Source: Patescibacteria group bacterium
GTDB lineage: Bacteria > Patescibacteriota > Patescibacteriia > SCPX01
Direction of reading: 5' to 3'
NCBI GenBank assembly: GCA_004298615.1
Contig: SCPX01000059.1
Coordinates: 1-52,638 of the forward strand
DNA length: 52,638 nt
Part shown: positions 40,691-50,620 of the stretch, in pieces
How the letters are laid out: each line of letters opens with the position of its first letter
Position numbering within the stretch: position 1 is the first letter of the stretch
The notes under the pieces: model-generated
The model's database searches: none
Told to the model about the DNA's origin: nothing
Seen by the model: only the letters and a program-made list of their open reading frames with translations
Translations under genes and position numbers: made by a program

Positions 40691-42493
40691 TTACTCGCCC
40701 AAGAATTCTCCGGATTGATGTCCCCATAATTCGGCATAAAGGCCTTTTTGCTTAATTAGATCATCGTGAGCGCCGTCTTGGATGATTTTCCCTTCTTTCA
40801 GGACAATGATTCTGTCCAGATGTTTTATGGTGGAAAGACGGTGCGCGATCACCAATACTGTTTTATTCTTCATTAATTCCAGTAAGCTTTCCTGAATGTA
40901 TTTTTCAGACTCCGAATCCAGAGAGCTCGTCGCTTCGTCCAGCAGCAATATTGAGGATTTTTTAAGCAACGCGCGGGCGATGGCGACGCGTTGCCTTTGC
41001 CCGCCGCTTAATTTAATGCCGCGCTCGCCCACCAGAGTCTGATAGCCGTGCGGCAATTTGGTTATGAATTCATCGGCATGCGCCAATTTGGCGGCTCGGA
41101 CGACATCGGCTTCCGATGCGCCGTCATTTCCATACGAAATATTTTCAAACAATGATCGGTGGAAAAGCAAAGGCTCCTGCGGCACATAAGCGATCGCGTC
41201 TCGCAAAGATGATTGGGTAATCTTGCTGATATCCTGGCCGTCTATGGCGATTTCGCCGGACTGCAAGTCAATAAACCGCAAAAGAAGTTTTACGATTGTC
41301 GTTTTGCCGCCGCCCGAAGACCCGACCAGACCGACTTTTTGCCGGCTTTTGATATCCAGATTGAATTTGTTCAAAAAAAGATTTTTCTCGTCCTGATCGC
41401 CGTCATTGTATTTGAAATTCACTTGATTGAATCGGATATCGGCATCGGTGATTTGTAGATGGCGCGCATCCGGAGCGTTTTGGACAAGAGGCGGACTGAT
41501 CAGCAATTGAGTGAATTCGGACGCTTCGCTGATGGATGATTCAATATTCCTGTAGACTTTATTAATTTCCCAAAATATTCTCGTGATCAGAGAATAATAT
41601 GAGAAGACGACAACGATTACTCCGGCCGGAAGTCCCAACCATTGCGTAAAAAAGACAGCCGCTATCAATCCCGTAACATTGGTTATAACATAAATCGGCG
41701 AAATAATCGTATCAAATTTGAGATTTTGAAAATCCGCCGCCTTTTTATATTTATCGGCATAGTCATTTGCGTAATTGCCGTAAATAGCGGACTCTTGCTT
41801 TTCTTTGGCAAACGATTTGACGGCCAAAATATTAGTCAGAGAATCGGACAATCGGCCGACCATCCGGCTTCCGGCTTCGTGGCGCATCGCGACCAATTTT
41901 GAGCGCCGGCGGACAATCGGAAGAGCAATGGCTATTGTCAGAGCAATCCAAAAAATCAATACGAAAGGAATCCAAGGGGAATATGTCCATAAAATCACAA
42001 CCGCGAATATAATCGGAAAAATATTGGTGGTGATATTGAAAAGCATGGTATCGGAAAATATTTCAAAACTCCGAGAAAACGCCATAGCTTTTTTGCTCAA
42101 TGAGCCCACGAAATTATTGGCGTAGAAATCATAATCGCGCTCCACCAGCCTTCGGAAAGCCGTTTTGCACAAATTATTTATCCCCCGCGCTTCCAGCTTG
42201 ATGAGATAATGGAGTCCGATACGCCAAAGAATTTCTCCAAAAAGCCACGATCCGCCGAGGAGCGCGATATAGACGCCGGCCGTGCTTAGCGAGATTTCAT
42301 TTTGCTCAATGAAAATATTTATAATCTTCGCCACAATCAAAGGCGGCACAAAAAATACGAATATTGAGCCGATGGCCGGAGTAAAAAATGCGGCGATTGC
42401 GATCCGGGGATGAGTCCGGTATTGCCGCCAATAATCGCTCAAGACCTGATTTACGGATTGGCGGGTAATGATTTGTTTGTTCATACTAAGCAT
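40691..42493 (-). CDS. ABC exporter, fused membrane and ATPase domains
   Basis: A 600-residue half-transporter of the MsbA/MDR type that works as a homodimer or heterodimer. Six membrane helices lie in the first ~320 residues. The ATPase has Walker A GSSGGGKTT, Q-loop AYVPQEPLLFHRS, signature LSGGQRQRVAIARAL, Walker B ILLLDEATSSLD and H-loop VIAHRLSTIKHLD, all intact. The start could be the first ATG or the fourth codon (42484). The cargo (lipid, drug or peptide) cannot be told. It is alone in its unit, with a TTGAAT-N17-TATATT promoter, divergent from cysS. Confidence 0.93.
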   Translation of the reverse strand: MLSMNKQIITRQSVNQVLSDYWRQYRTHPRIAIAAFFTPAIGSIFVFFVPPLIVAKIINIFIEQNEISLSTAGVYIALLGGSWLFGEILWRIGLHYLIKLEARGINNLCKTAFRRLVERDYDFYANNFVGSLSKKAMAFSRSFEIFSDTMLFNITTNIFPIIFAVVILWTYSPWIPFVLIFWIALTIAIALPIVRRRSKLVAMRHEAGSRMVGRLSDSLTNILAVKSFAKEKQESAIYGNYANDYADKYKKAADFQNLKFDTIISPIYVITNVTGLIAAVFFTQWLGLPAGVIVVVFSYYSLITRIFWEINKVYRNIESSISEASEFTQLLISPPLVQNAPDARHLQITDADIRFNQVNFKYNDGDQDEKNLFLNKFNLDIKSRQKVGLVGSSGGGKTTIVKLLLRFIDLQSGEIAIDGQDISKITQSSLRDAIAYVPQEPLLFHRSLFENISYGNDGASEADVVRAAKLAHADEFITKLPHGYQTLVGERGIKLSGGQRQRVAIARALLKKSSILLLDEATSSLDSESEKYIQESLLELMKNKTVLVIAHRLSTIKHLDRIIVLKEGKIIQDGAHDDLIKQKGLYAELWGHQSGEFLGE

Positions 42494-42513
42494 GACTTAA
42501 TCGCTGAAAATCA

Positions 42514-42542
42514 AATATAGCAAAAAATCGCTTTAAATTCAA
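42514..42542 (-). promoter_or_regulatory. ABC exporter promoter
   Basis: TTGAAT (complement of 42537-42542), 17 bases, TATATT (complement of 42514-42519), back to back with the cysS promoter. Confidence 0.5.
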
Positions 42543-42551
42543 GCATTGAGA

Positions 42552-42580
42552 TTGATTCTTCGCGGAAATTGGTATATAAT
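42552..42580 (+). promoter_or_regulatory. cysS promoter
   Basis: TTGATT (42552-42557), 17 bases, TATAAT (42575-42580). The leader would be about 11 bases, with no Shine-Dalgarno sequence before the ATG at 42598. Confidence 0.65.
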
Positions 42581-42597
42581 TTCCCTATTGTTTTTCT

Positions 42598-43995
42598 ATG
42601 AAATTTTACAATACTCTGACGCGGAAAAAACAAATTTTTAGACCACTGAATAAATCAATGGTTGGATTTTATTCGTGCGGACCGACTATTTACAATCACG
42701 CGCATATCGGAAATTTGCGCGCTATGATTTTTTACGATTTGCTGAAAAGGACGCTTTTGTGCGGCGGATTCAAAGTCAAACACATAATGAATATTACGGA
42801 TGTGGAAGACAAGACAATCCGCGGCGCGCGCGAAATGGGCATTTCCTTGGAAAGTTTTACTGGTGCTTATGACAAATCTTTCAAGCAAAATTTGAAAGAT
42901 CTTAATATTCTCGCGCCCGACCATTATCCTTATGCCACGAATTACATCAATGAAATCATTGATTTGATTAAGAAGCTTTTGGAAAAAGGATTGGCGTATC
43001 AAGGAAAAGATGAATCCATTTATTTTGATATTTCAAAGTTTAAAAAATATGGAAAGCTGTCTCGCTTGAAATCCAGAACAATTAAGGAAGGCGCGCGCGT
43101 AGCGCTGGACGAATACGGCAAAGAGCAAGCGTCCGATTTTGTGCTGTGGAAAGCCTGGAAGCCGGAAGACGGCGATGTTTTCTGGCATTCGCCTTGGGGA
43201 AAGGGACGGCCCGGCTGGCACATTGAATGTTCGGCGATGGCGCTCAAAAATCTCGGACAAAGCTTTGATATTCACGCCGGCGCGGTAGACCTCATATTCC
43301 CCCACCACGAAAACGAGATCGCTCAAAGCGAAGGCGCGACCGGAAAGCCGTTCGTAAAATATTGGCTTCATCTTGAGCATTTGCTTATTAATAAACAAAA
43401 AATGTCAAAGTCGTTCAAAAACGATTTCAAGCTGAACGATATTATTGAGCGCGGATTCAATCCCCTGGCTTTCCGCTATCTTTGCCTTACCGCGCATTAC
43501 CGCGCCAAGCTGAATTTCACTTGGGAGTCGCTCAAAGGAGCCGAGGAATCGCTTAATAATCTTTATGATTTCGTTAACGACGAGAATAGTCAAGGAATTG
43601 ACAAAAAAGATGTTACTAAAGAAGTTAAAAAAATAGCCGCGCTTAAAAACGAATTTAAAAAAGCGCTGGACGATGATCTGGGCACCCCTCGCGCTTTAGC
43701 GGTCGCTTGGAAGTCCGTACATTTGGCTAATAAAAAGGAGATTTCAAAAAAGGCCGCCCGGGATCTGCTTTTTGATTTTGACCGAGTCTTCGGCCTCGGG
43801 CTCGCCGATCAGATAAAAAGCAAAAAAGAAGATATTCCGGAACAAGCGAAAAAATTGGCGGTTGACAGAGAACAAGCGAGAATTGAAAAAAATTTCGCCA
43901 AAGCGGATGAGATCCGGCGGCGACTTTTGAATGAATTTAAATTGCAAATTGAAGACACGCCGTCGGGCGCCAAATTAAAAAAAATAACAAACTAG
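42598..43995 (+). CDS. cysS: cysteinyl-tRNA synthetase
   Basis: Class I synthetase. YSCGPTIYNHAHIGNLR carries the first zinc Cys and the HIGH-type motif (HAHIG). WHIECSAMA and HHENEIAQSE give the remaining zinc ligands, and KMSKS is in NKQKMSKSFKN. The C-terminal DALR-type anticodon domain closes with a short helical tail (FAKADEIRRRL). The length of 465 aa is normal. Five bases separate it from the small membrane-protein gene downstream. Confidence 0.97.
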   Translation: MKFYNTLTRKKQIFRPLNKSMVGFYSCGPTIYNHAHIGNLRAMIFYDLLKRTLLCGGFKVKHIMNITDVEDKTIRGAREMGISLESFTGAYDKSFKQNLKDLNILAPDHYPYATNYINEIIDLIKKLLEKGLAYQGKDESIYFDISKFKKYGKLSRLKSRTIKEGARVALDEYGKEQASDFVLWKAWKPEDGDVFWHSPWGKGRPGWHIECSAMALKNLGQSFDIHAGAVDLIFPHHENEIAQSEGATGKPFVKYWLHLEHLLINKQKMSKSFKNDFKLNDIIERGFNPLAFRYLCLTAHYRAKLNFTWESLKGAEESLNNLYDFVNDENSQGIDKKDVTKEVKKIAALKNEFKKALDDDLGTPRALAVAWKSVHLANKKEISKKAARDLLFDFDRVFGLGLADQIKSKKEDIPEQAKKLAVDREQARIEKNFAKADEIRRRLLNEFKLQIEDTPSGAKLKKITN

Positions 43996-44000
43996 CGATT

Positions 44001-44429
44001 ATGATAAAGTTCTTCAATAAAATGCTTCGCAAGTCCTTTGATTATTCTTTATATTTGCTTACCCTGGCGTTTGTAAGCACAATTTTGATAGTGCGAACAT
44101 TGGTTTGGTCCGTTGAATCCCAGCACTTTCCGAATGAAATATATTTATTCATAGGCAATACGCACATCCACCACTATACTTATGGCTTTCTCATTATCAG
44201 TCTGGCGGTGATAATGATCAGCGTTATGCGCGAACTTAACCAAGTGATGCGTAATTTCTTGGCGCTTCTTTTTGGCGTCGGTTTGGCGCTGATTACCGAT
44301 GAATTCGGAATGTGGGTCGCTTTTAATAAAGACTATTGGAATCTGACAAGCAAGTTAGCGATTTTTTTAACTATCGCTATACTCTTGATCGCTTCCTGGA
44401 TACTAAGCATAAAAGAAAAAAGGCGATAG
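44001..44429 (+). CDS. small integral membrane protein with HIHHYTYG motif
   Basis: A 142-residue protein with four predicted helices (about 17-36, 54-76, 82-105 and 117-137). The loop after helix 1 contains GNTHIHHYTYG, and a conserved-looking acidic segment ITDEFGMW lies between helices 3 and 4. A His-rich loop plus an acidic loop could bind a metal, but no family is recognised. Co-transcription with cysS is likely from the five-base gap. It is convergent with the PBP2 gene. Confidence 0.72.
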   Translation: MIKFFNKMLRKSFDYSLYLLTLAFVSTILIVRTLVWSVESQHFPNEIYLFIGNTHIHHYTYGFLIISLAVIMISVMRELNQVMRNFLALLFGVGLALITDEFGMWVAFNKDYWNLTSKLAIFLTIAILLIASWILSIKEKRR

Positions 44430-44430
44430 T

Positions 44431-46398
44431 TTATTTAGGCGGCGCGGCTTCGTTTTTCAATTTAAAATATTCATCAAAAATATCGCGGGCCACCGGCAAG
44501 GCCGAAACATATCCTTCCCCGCCATTCTCTACCATCACCGCGACCGCGATTTCCGGATCGGAATAAGGCGCAAAAGCGATAAACCAGCCGTGCGGATTGC
44601 CGCTCGGGGCTTCAGCCGTTCCGGTCTTGGCGGCCGCCTCGTACGATTCGCCGCTTAGAGCCCTTCCGCTGCCGGAGAGCACGGTCTGCCGCATTCCTTG
44701 GCGGACCGTATCAAGAGCCGAAGCATTGACAGATATTTTTTCCGGCTCTATTTGCCGGTTCATTTCAATTATTTTGCCGGCGCGCTGATCCAAATATCCT
44801 TTCACCAAATGCGGCTGGTAAATAATGCCGCCATTGGCAATGGCGGCTGTCACTAAAGCCATTTGCAAGGGCGTCACCAATAAGTCGCCCTGTCCGATTG
44901 AGAGATGATAAGTGTCGCCAATGTACCATTTTTCTTTTTTTACGGTTCTTTTCCAGGAAGGATCGGGTACCAGCCCGGCCGCTTCGCCCGGCACATCAAT
45001 TCCGGTTTTCTCTCCCAGGCCGAAAAGCTTCATATACGATCCGAGTTTTTCTACGCCTAATCCTTTGAAATTATCATAACCGCCGCCCACGGTGTAAAAA
45101 AATGTATTCACCGATTCGGCAATGGCTTTTTTGACATCAGTTAATCCGTGACCGCCAGCTTTCCAATCAGGAAAAAATGACGAGCCGATTCTCAATCCAC
45201 CGACGCTTAAGATAGTCGTCTTTGGCGTGATTATTCCCTCATTCAAAGCGGCCGCCGCTACCAACGGCTTGATTGTGGAACCGGACGGATAAATCCCGGA
45301 AATGGCGCGAAAAAGCAAAGGACGATCAGGACTTTGAAATAAATATGCCCGATCCTGTTCGGTTAGTCCCGTAATAAAGCTGTTATTATCGTAAGACGGC
45401 AGATTTGCCAAAGCAATTATCTCGCCGTTTTTGGGATTCAGCGCTACTGCCGATCCGGCTTTGGCGCCGACTTTCTTAATGCTGCCACTTAATGATTCAA
45501 AAGCCTTTTTCTGGACGCGCGCGTCAATCGAGGTGATTAAATCCTTGCCGGCCAGCGCCAGAGTTTCGGAAATTACTTTTTGCTCCCTTCCCATTGAATC
45601 AACTTCAATCCTTTTCCAGCCGTAAAGGCCGCGCAGATCATTTTCATAAACATATTCCAATCCGGATTTTCCAATGGAATCGGATTTCAGGTATCCGGAT
45701 TCCGCGGGCGCGTGCGGCAGTCTGTCCCATTCAGTCTGACTTAATTTTCCGATATAGCCGACAGAATGCGAAATAACTTCTTTTTCCGGATAATTCCGGC
45801 GTGCGGCGGGCAATACTTCCATGCCAGAAAAAGATCCCAAATTTTCCATCAGACTCAAAGCCGCTTGATGGCTCACTTCTTCCAGTAATACCACTGATTG
45901 GTACGACATTCGGATTTCATCTTTTTCAAAAATCTTTTCCAGCCGACCGAGAATTTCTTCTTTCGGCACTGCCAAAATGGATGATAATCTTTCAGCTGTT
46001 TCGGCGAATTTTTCCTTTTCCGGAAAATCTCCCGGAATGACAATCACTTGCTCCGCCGGAATATTTTTTGCCAATGGGATGAGATTGATATCCAGAATTT
46101 CTCCGCGTCTGGCCGGAATCACTATTTCCCTGATGCGGTTTCCTTCGGCAATGGCACGCCATTTATTTCCCTCTATAATTTGAAGTTGGGCCGTGCGAAA
46201 AATTATCGCGCCCAAAGCAATGGCGACGGCCGCAAAAACAATAATAAACCGCGAAAGGCGTACGGTTTTTGAGATGGGCTGGCGCGAATTGTGCTCCCAG
46301 ACCACATCTTCGGCTTGCACCTCGTGCCGCATCAATTTCATTTTCGTGCGTAGAGATTCTCCGATAAAATCTTCAAAAAATTTATTCTTTGATGCCAT
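44431..46398 (-). CDS. mrdA: penicillin-binding protein 2 (rod-complex transpeptidase)
   Basis: Cross-links peptidoglycan during elongation. A cytoplasmic tail and one membrane helix (about 48-70) are followed by the PBP dimerisation/pedestal domain (about 75-290). The transpeptidase domain has the active-site Ser in SGSTIKPL (SxxK), SVN (SxN) and KTGTAE. The length of 655 aa is typical. It is last in mreB-mreC-mreD-mrdA, the standard elongasome order. No rodA is present in the window. Confidence 0.95.
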   Translation of the reverse strand: MASKNKFFEDFIGESLRTKMKLMRHEVQAEDVVWEHNSRQPISKTVRLSRFIIVFAAVAIALGAIIFRTAQLQIIEGNKWRAIAEGNRIREIVIPARRGEILDINLIPLAKNIPAEQVIVIPGDFPEKEKFAETAERLSSILAVPKEEILGRLEKIFEKDEIRMSYQSVVLLEEVSHQAALSLMENLGSFSGMEVLPAARRNYPEKEVISHSVGYIGKLSQTEWDRLPHAPAESGYLKSDSIGKSGLEYVYENDLRGLYGWKRIEVDSMGREQKVISETLALAGKDLITSIDARVQKKAFESLSGSIKKVGAKAGSAVALNPKNGEIIALANLPSYDNNSFITGLTEQDRAYLFQSPDRPLLFRAISGIYPSGSTIKPLVAAAALNEGIITPKTTILSVGGLRIGSSFFPDWKAGGHGLTDVKKAIAESVNTFFYTVGGGYDNFKGLGVEKLGSYMKLFGLGEKTGIDVPGEAAGLVPDPSWKRTVKKEKWYIGDTYHLSIGQGDLLVTPLQMALVTAAIANGGIIYQPHLVKGYLDQRAGKIIEMNRQIEPEKISVNASALDTVRQGMRQTVLSGSGRALSGESYEAAAKTGTAEAPSGNPHGWFIAFAPYSDPEIAVAVMVENGGEGYVSALPVARDIFDEYFKLKNEAAPPK

Positions 46399-46407
46399 AA
46401 CCCGAAT

Positions 46408-46941
46408 TTAACGAAAAATAAAAAATCTCTCAAACAACCGCTTTTTGGCCGCGTTATGCGCCCATAAGAATAGCAGCGATAAAATTATGTTGCAAAGAAC
46501 AACGATCGGAAATATCCGGATATCAGAGAGATCGTAGACGGTTTGAGTAAAATCGGAAATCAGATTCCCCGACAATGCCGACAAAATTATCAAAGACAGG
46601 CGGTAAACGGCCGTAGCGCCGGCAATGTTTAAAATAAAAGCGGCCCAGCGATTCAATTTCAAAAGCTGATTTTTCAAAAGGTACGCGGAAAAAAGCGACG
46701 CAAAAAGAGCGGCCATCTGAATGCCCGGATCGATATTTGAGAGCATTTCTAAATATAATCCGGCGACCAAGGTCAGCCCGGCAATAAATGCCGTTTTTTT
46801 ATTGAGAAAAATCAATACGCTGAAAAAAATTACGGCTGCGTCCCACAGGCGCGGCGGTAAAAAAATCGCGGCAACCGCAAAAAGGACGGAAAAAAATACA
46901 AACGCCATTATATTTAAAATAAATTTCCGCATAAATTTCAA
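46408..46941 (-). CDS. mreD: MreD-like rod-shape membrane protein
   Basis: A 177-residue, very hydrophobic protein with five to six predicted helices. Sequence similarity alone would be weak. The position between mreC (4-base overlap with its stop) and the PBP2 gene is what identifies it. MreD links MreC and the peptidoglycan synthases in the elongasome. The C-terminus is basic (KKRLFERFFIFR). Confidence 0.8.
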   Translation of the reverse strand: MKFMRKFILNIMAFVFFSVLFAVAAIFLPPRLWDAAVIFFSVLIFLNKKTAFIAGLTLVAGLYLEMLSNIDPGIQMAALFASLFSAYLLKNQLLKLNRWAAFILNIAGATAVYRLSLIILSALSGNLISDFTQTVYDLSDIRIFPIVVLCNIILSLLFLWAHNAAKKRLFERFFIFR

Positions 46942-47750
46942 TAAACCATTACCGTATCAAAGTCAAAAAAACGAACCAGCGGATCAACTGATGCTTCTTG
47001 GAAAAGATCGCGCGCCGATGTCTCAATGCGGCGAATCGTGCCGATAGGGAAAATCAATGTCGGATTATCGGCCTTGGGCCTCGTCGCGATGATATCGCCG
47101 GCGGCGATTTTATCGGATTGAGGGATAAATTTCAATTTGAGCGACGTGCCGTGCGAGCCTTCGATTATTCCTTCCGGCCGCATGGCCGTCAAATCATTTG
47201 CTGAAGCGCTTTGGCTGATGGCCGCGATGCGAAAACGGGAATCGGTAATAATCATCACTTTGGCTGACGCTTCCAGGACTTGAGTGACGCGACCGACCAA
47301 AGCGCCGCCGGGCGAAACCACAAAATCATCAACCGCTACATTGTCCCGCCTTCCTTTATTTATGATGAAATCGCTTGAAAAAATCGTGCCGCTTCGGAAA
47401 ATCTTGGCCAGCGACTTGGGAGATTCCTTATCCTTGGCGTATTGCAAAATTTTTCTCAATTCTTCATTTTCCCGCTCCAAAGCGCCAAGCCGGGTATTGT
47501 CGTATGTCATTTTTTCAATCCGCTCCTGAAGCTTTGCCGCCTCTTGGCGGAAACGCGCTCCGGAGAATATTCCATCCGCAAACCTCTGCCCTTCAATAAA
47601 CGCTCGCTGAAAAGGCTCTAGAAAAGAAAAAATATATGACGATTGGACTGATTCTAACAACTTAATTTTAAAAGGATTGAAAATAAAAAAAATCAGGAGC
47701 AATGCTCCCCCGATAAGCCAGATTGAGACTTTTTTAAATCTGCGCGCCAT
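46938..47750 (-). CDS. mreC: rod-shape-determining protein MreC
   Basis: A bitopic protein: cytoplasmic start ARRFKKVSIW, membrane helix about 12-26, coiled coil (about 60-105, with LERENEELRKIL), then the two beta-barrel lobes typical of MreC. These include KGRRDNVAVDDFVVSPGGALVGRV and VMIITDSRFRIAAIS. The length of 270 aa is normal. It sits 12 bases after mreB. It scaffolds the elongation machinery outside the membrane. Confidence 0.93.
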   Translation of the reverse strand: MARRFKKVSIWLIGGALLLIFFIFNPFKIKLLESVQSSYIFSFLEPFQRAFIEGQRFADGIFSGARFRQEAAKLQERIEKMTYDNTRLGALERENEELRKILQYAKDKESPKSLAKIFRSGTIFSSDFIINKGRRDNVAVDDFVVSPGGALVGRVTQVLEASAKVMIITDSRFRIAAISQSASANDLTAMRPEGIIEGSHGTSLKLKFIPQSDKIAAGDIIATRPKADNPTLIFPIGTIRRIETSARDLFQEASVDPLVRFFDFDTVMVY

Positions 47751-47762
47751 AATGCGTTTCGT

Positions 47763-48815
47763 TTAGCGCGATGAGCCGGATTTTGTCCCGGGGATCAATA
47801 CTGAAGCGAGGCGATCCAGATCTTCCACCACAATGCCCGTCCCCCGCGCCACCGATGTGAGAGGATCGTCAGCCGCGTAAACCGGAATTTTTATTTCGTC
47901 GCGAATCGCTTCAGGCAAGCCGCGCAGCATGGCCCCGCCGCCGCTCAAAAGCACGCCGCGCTGATATATGTCGGCTACCAATTCAGCCGGAGTTTTTTCA
48001 ATCGTATCCTTGATTGTTTCTATCATCAGTCTTACCGTTCGTTTTAGCGCTTCCCTAACATGCTCATCGGTCAGGATGACTTCCCGCGGCAGTCCGGTTA
48101 TCACATCGCGGCCGCGGACGGCGATTTCCAATTTTTCCGGAAGATTAACAGCCGATCCGATTTTTATTTTGGCTTCTTCGGCGGTTCGTTCGCCCAAGAA
48201 AATATTGAATTCTTCTCTGGCGAAATTGATAATATCGTCGGTCATTTCATTGCCGGCGATTTTTATTGATTTGGCCGTCACCACTCCTCCCAAAGAAATC
48301 ACGGCAATATCAGTCGTGCCGCCGCCGATATCAACCACCATGCTGCCCATAGCGTCCTGAATCGGCAAACGGGCGCCGATAGCTACGGCCACCGGCTCTT
48401 CAATCAAATGCACTTCGCGCGCTCCGGCGTTTAAGACCGCGTCTTCCACCGCTTTTCTTTCCACTTCGGTGACTTCAAGAGGAATTCCTATCACCACGCG
48501 CGGCCGGGGCATCAGGGCGAATGTTTCCCGATGAATCCGGTCAATAAAATACTTGATCATTTTTTCGGCTATTTCAAAATCGGAAATCACCCCGTCGGCC
48601 AAAGGGCGGGCGGCTACGATATGGGCCGGCGTCTTGCCGATCATATGGTTGGCCATCTCCCCGATCGCCAAAATTTCATCGGTCCGCGTATTTATGGCAA
48701 CGACCGACGGTTCATTTATGACAATCCCCTTGTCTTTCACATACACCAAAGTATTGGCCGTGCCAAGGTCAATGCCCATATCTTGGGAAAATCTTCCAAA
48801 AATTCGTGAAAGCAT
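47763..48815 (-). CDS. mreB: rod-shape-determining actin homologue MreB
   Basis: Forms membrane-bound filaments that guide lateral wall synthesis. Actin-fold nucleotide motifs are present: phosphate-1 DLGTANTLVYV, phosphate-2 VVDIGGGTTDIAVISLGG and the adenosine-site LLSGGGAML. PRPRVVIGIPLEVTEVER is a strong MreB block. The length of 350 aa is typical. It has its own promoter just after rseP, so the mre block can be transcribed separately from frr-rseP. Confidence 0.97.
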   Translation of the reverse strand: MLSRIFGRFSQDMGIDLGTANTLVYVKDKGIVINEPSVVAINTRTDEILAIGEMANHMIGKTPAHIVAARPLADGVISDFEIAEKMIKYFIDRIHRETFALMPRPRVVIGIPLEVTEVERKAVEDAVLNAGAREVHLIEEPVAVAIGARLPIQDAMGSMVVDIGGGTTDIAVISLGGVVTAKSIKIAGNEMTDDIINFAREEFNIFLGERTAEEAKIKIGSAVNLPEKLEIAVRGRDVITGLPREVILTDEHVREALKRTVRLMIETIKDTIEKTPAELVADIYQRGVLLSGGGAMLRGLPEAIRDEIKIPVYAADDPLTSVARGTGIVVEDLDRLASVLIPGTKSGSSR

Positions 48816-48843
48816 ATTTTATGAAAATTTTCAATTCCCGCTA

Positions 48844-48872
48844 ATTTTACTTGGTATTTTCATCTTTGTCAA
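48844..48872 (-). promoter_or_regulatory. mreB promoter
   Basis: TTGACA (complement of 48867-48872), 17 bases, TAAAAT (complement of 48844-48849). It leaves a leader of about 22 bases without a Shine-Dalgarno sequence. It overlaps the intergenic region after the rseP stop. Confidence 0.7.
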
Positions 48873-48881
48873 CCGTATAAA

Positions 48882-50051
48882 TCACCACCCAAACGCTTCT
48901 CTAAACACTCTGACTATATCATTTCCCCAGCGAGCGATATCGCGGTATGTGATGAGCACCACTAAAGCCATTAATAAAATAAATCCTACTGTGTGGCTCA
49001 AATTTTCAATTCTGGAGTGAACGGCTTTTCCCCGTATTTTTTCTATAATCAAAAACAGGAAGCGGCCGCCGTCCAGCGCGGGAAACGGTATGAAATTAAG
49101 AATTGCCAGATTAAGCGACAAGACTACGGAAAATTGCAAAACATAAATAAATCCAAGCTTTACGACCATGCCGGTATAGACAGCGATGCCGATCGGTCCG
49201 GAAATATCCGCCGAAACTCCTTTGCCTGTAAAAAGACGGGCAAAAAGATCGTAATATCCGTTGAGAATGGCGCCGATCAGAGAAATAGTGGAACTAAATC
49301 CTTTGACAATTGAAGTGTGGACGGGATATGACACAAAAGCCACTTCAGACAAATTGACTCCCATCACGGCCCGATCTTCGCCTTCAATAATTTTCGGCAC
49401 AAGACTTGACTCTCCTTCAATCTTTCCTCTCAAATAACCTACCTTGATTCCGTCGCGATGCTCATTGACATACTTTTGGACATCATCAATAGTTTTTATT
49501 TTAATGCTGTCCAGCGACACGATCACATCGCCCGGCCGGAAAATTCCGTCAGCCGGATACCCTTTTTCCACTTCCAAAATCTGAACTTGGGGATTTTTAA
49601 TTTTGGCAAAGTCGCTATCCGATAAGTCTCTTACATCTTGCGGCATTCCGATCATCAAGGCGGCCACCAATAAAACAAAAGCGAGCACCACATTCATCGT
49701 CACTCCGGCGGCCAAGACTATCCCTCTTTGCCAAATGGGCCGTACAGCGAAACTGTCCGGATCTTTTAGATTTTCTCCGCTTTCGCCTTTGATTTTCACA
49801 AACCCGCCGAGAGGAAACCAATTCAGCGAATAAATCGTCCCGCCATCCGGATCACCAACCCCTCGCGCGCTTAGAAATTTCCAAATGCCTGTTTTTAATT
49901 TTTGCATGCCGAACACGCGCGGCGGAAAACCAAATCCGAATTCCTCGGCTCGTATGCCGAAAATACGCGCGGCAAAAAAATGCCCGGCTTCATGGACGAG
50001 CACCAAAACGGCTAAAATTACGATAAATACTCCGATCGTGGTCAAAAGCAT
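48882..50051 (-). CDS. rseP: site-2 (M50) intramembrane protease, RseP-like
   Basis: Zinc metalloprotease that cleaves within membrane helices, in many bacteria releasing sigma factors or clearing signal peptides. The first helix carries HEAGH (HExxH), and the third metal ligand lies in FIPFPALDGGRFLF (LDG motif) near the C-terminus. One PDZ domain lies between, about 150-240 (YPADGIFRPGDVIVSLD). The length of 389 aa is normal. It follows frr by four bases, a common pairing. No anti-sigma target is in the window. Confidence 0.94.
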   Translation of the reverse strand: MLLTTIGVFIVILAVLVLVHEAGHFFAARIFGIRAEEFGFGFPPRVFGMQKLKTGIWKFLSARGVGDPDGGTIYSLNWFPLGGFVKIKGESGENLKDPDSFAVRPIWQRGIVLAAGVTMNVVLAFVLLVAALMIGMPQDVRDLSDSDFAKIKNPQVQILEVEKGYPADGIFRPGDVIVSLDSIKIKTIDDVQKYVNEHRDGIKVGYLRGKIEGESSLVPKIIEGEDRAVMGVNLSEVAFVSYPVHTSIVKGFSSTISLIGAILNGYYDLFARLFTGKGVSADISGPIGIAVYTGMVVKLGFIYVLQFSVVLSLNLAILNFIPFPALDGGRFLFLIIEKIRGKAVHSRIENLSHTVGFILLMALVVLITYRDIARWGNDIVRVFREAFGW

Positions 50052-50054
50052 AAA

Positions 50055-50600
50055 CTAGATTGTCATTATTTCTTTTTCTTTCGCCTCCAATAATTCTTTT
50101 ATCCTGGCATTCATCAGGTCCACCGAATTCTGGACTTCTTTTGATTTTTGAAAAAATTGGTCTTCGGTCATATCGCCTTTTGATTTTTCTTCCTTAAACG
50201 CTTTCAATATTTCGTCCCGCACGCGCCTTATTCCCACGCGAGCGGATTCCGTGGTTTCCATCAATTGCTTGATCAAAAGCTTCCTTCTTTCCTCAGTCAT
50301 GGCCGGCAGTACCAGGCGGATTACCGATCCGGAAACATTGGGGGTCAATCCGATATTGGAGGCGATAATGGCTTTTTCAATTTCTTTAGCGATATTTTTA
50401 TCCCACGGCTCAATCTGCAAGACTTTCGGCTCGGGCACGCTAATGGCGGCCAGCTCTCTCAATTTCATTTTCGCGCCATAACTCTCCACTTCTATATTAT
50501 CAACGATCGCCGGATTGGCCCGTCCGGTGCGCACCGTGGAAATAGCATGAATATAATGATCTATGATTTTTTGAAATTCTTCCTGATGTTTGGTTGACAT
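50055..50600 (-). CDS. frr: ribosome recycling factor
   Basis: Splits post-termination ribosomes with EF-G. The conserved RTGRANPAIVDNIEVESYG block, LRELAAISVPEPKVLQIEPWD and the helical arm VGIRRVRDEILKAFKEEK are present. The length of 181 aa is normal. It lies 20 bases after the Ycf48-like gene and four bases before rseP on the same strand. Confidence 0.97.
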   Translation of the reverse strand: MSTKHQEEFQKIIDHYIHAISTVRTGRANPAIVDNIEVESYGAKMKLRELAAISVPEPKVLQIEPWDKNIAKEIEKAIIASNIGLTPNVSGSVIRLVLPAMTEERRKLLIKQLMETTESARVGIRRVRDEILKAFKEEKSKGDMTEDQFFQKSKEVQNSVDLMNARIKELLEAKEKEIMTI

Positions 50601-50620
50601 AATAAATTAAATAGGATTAA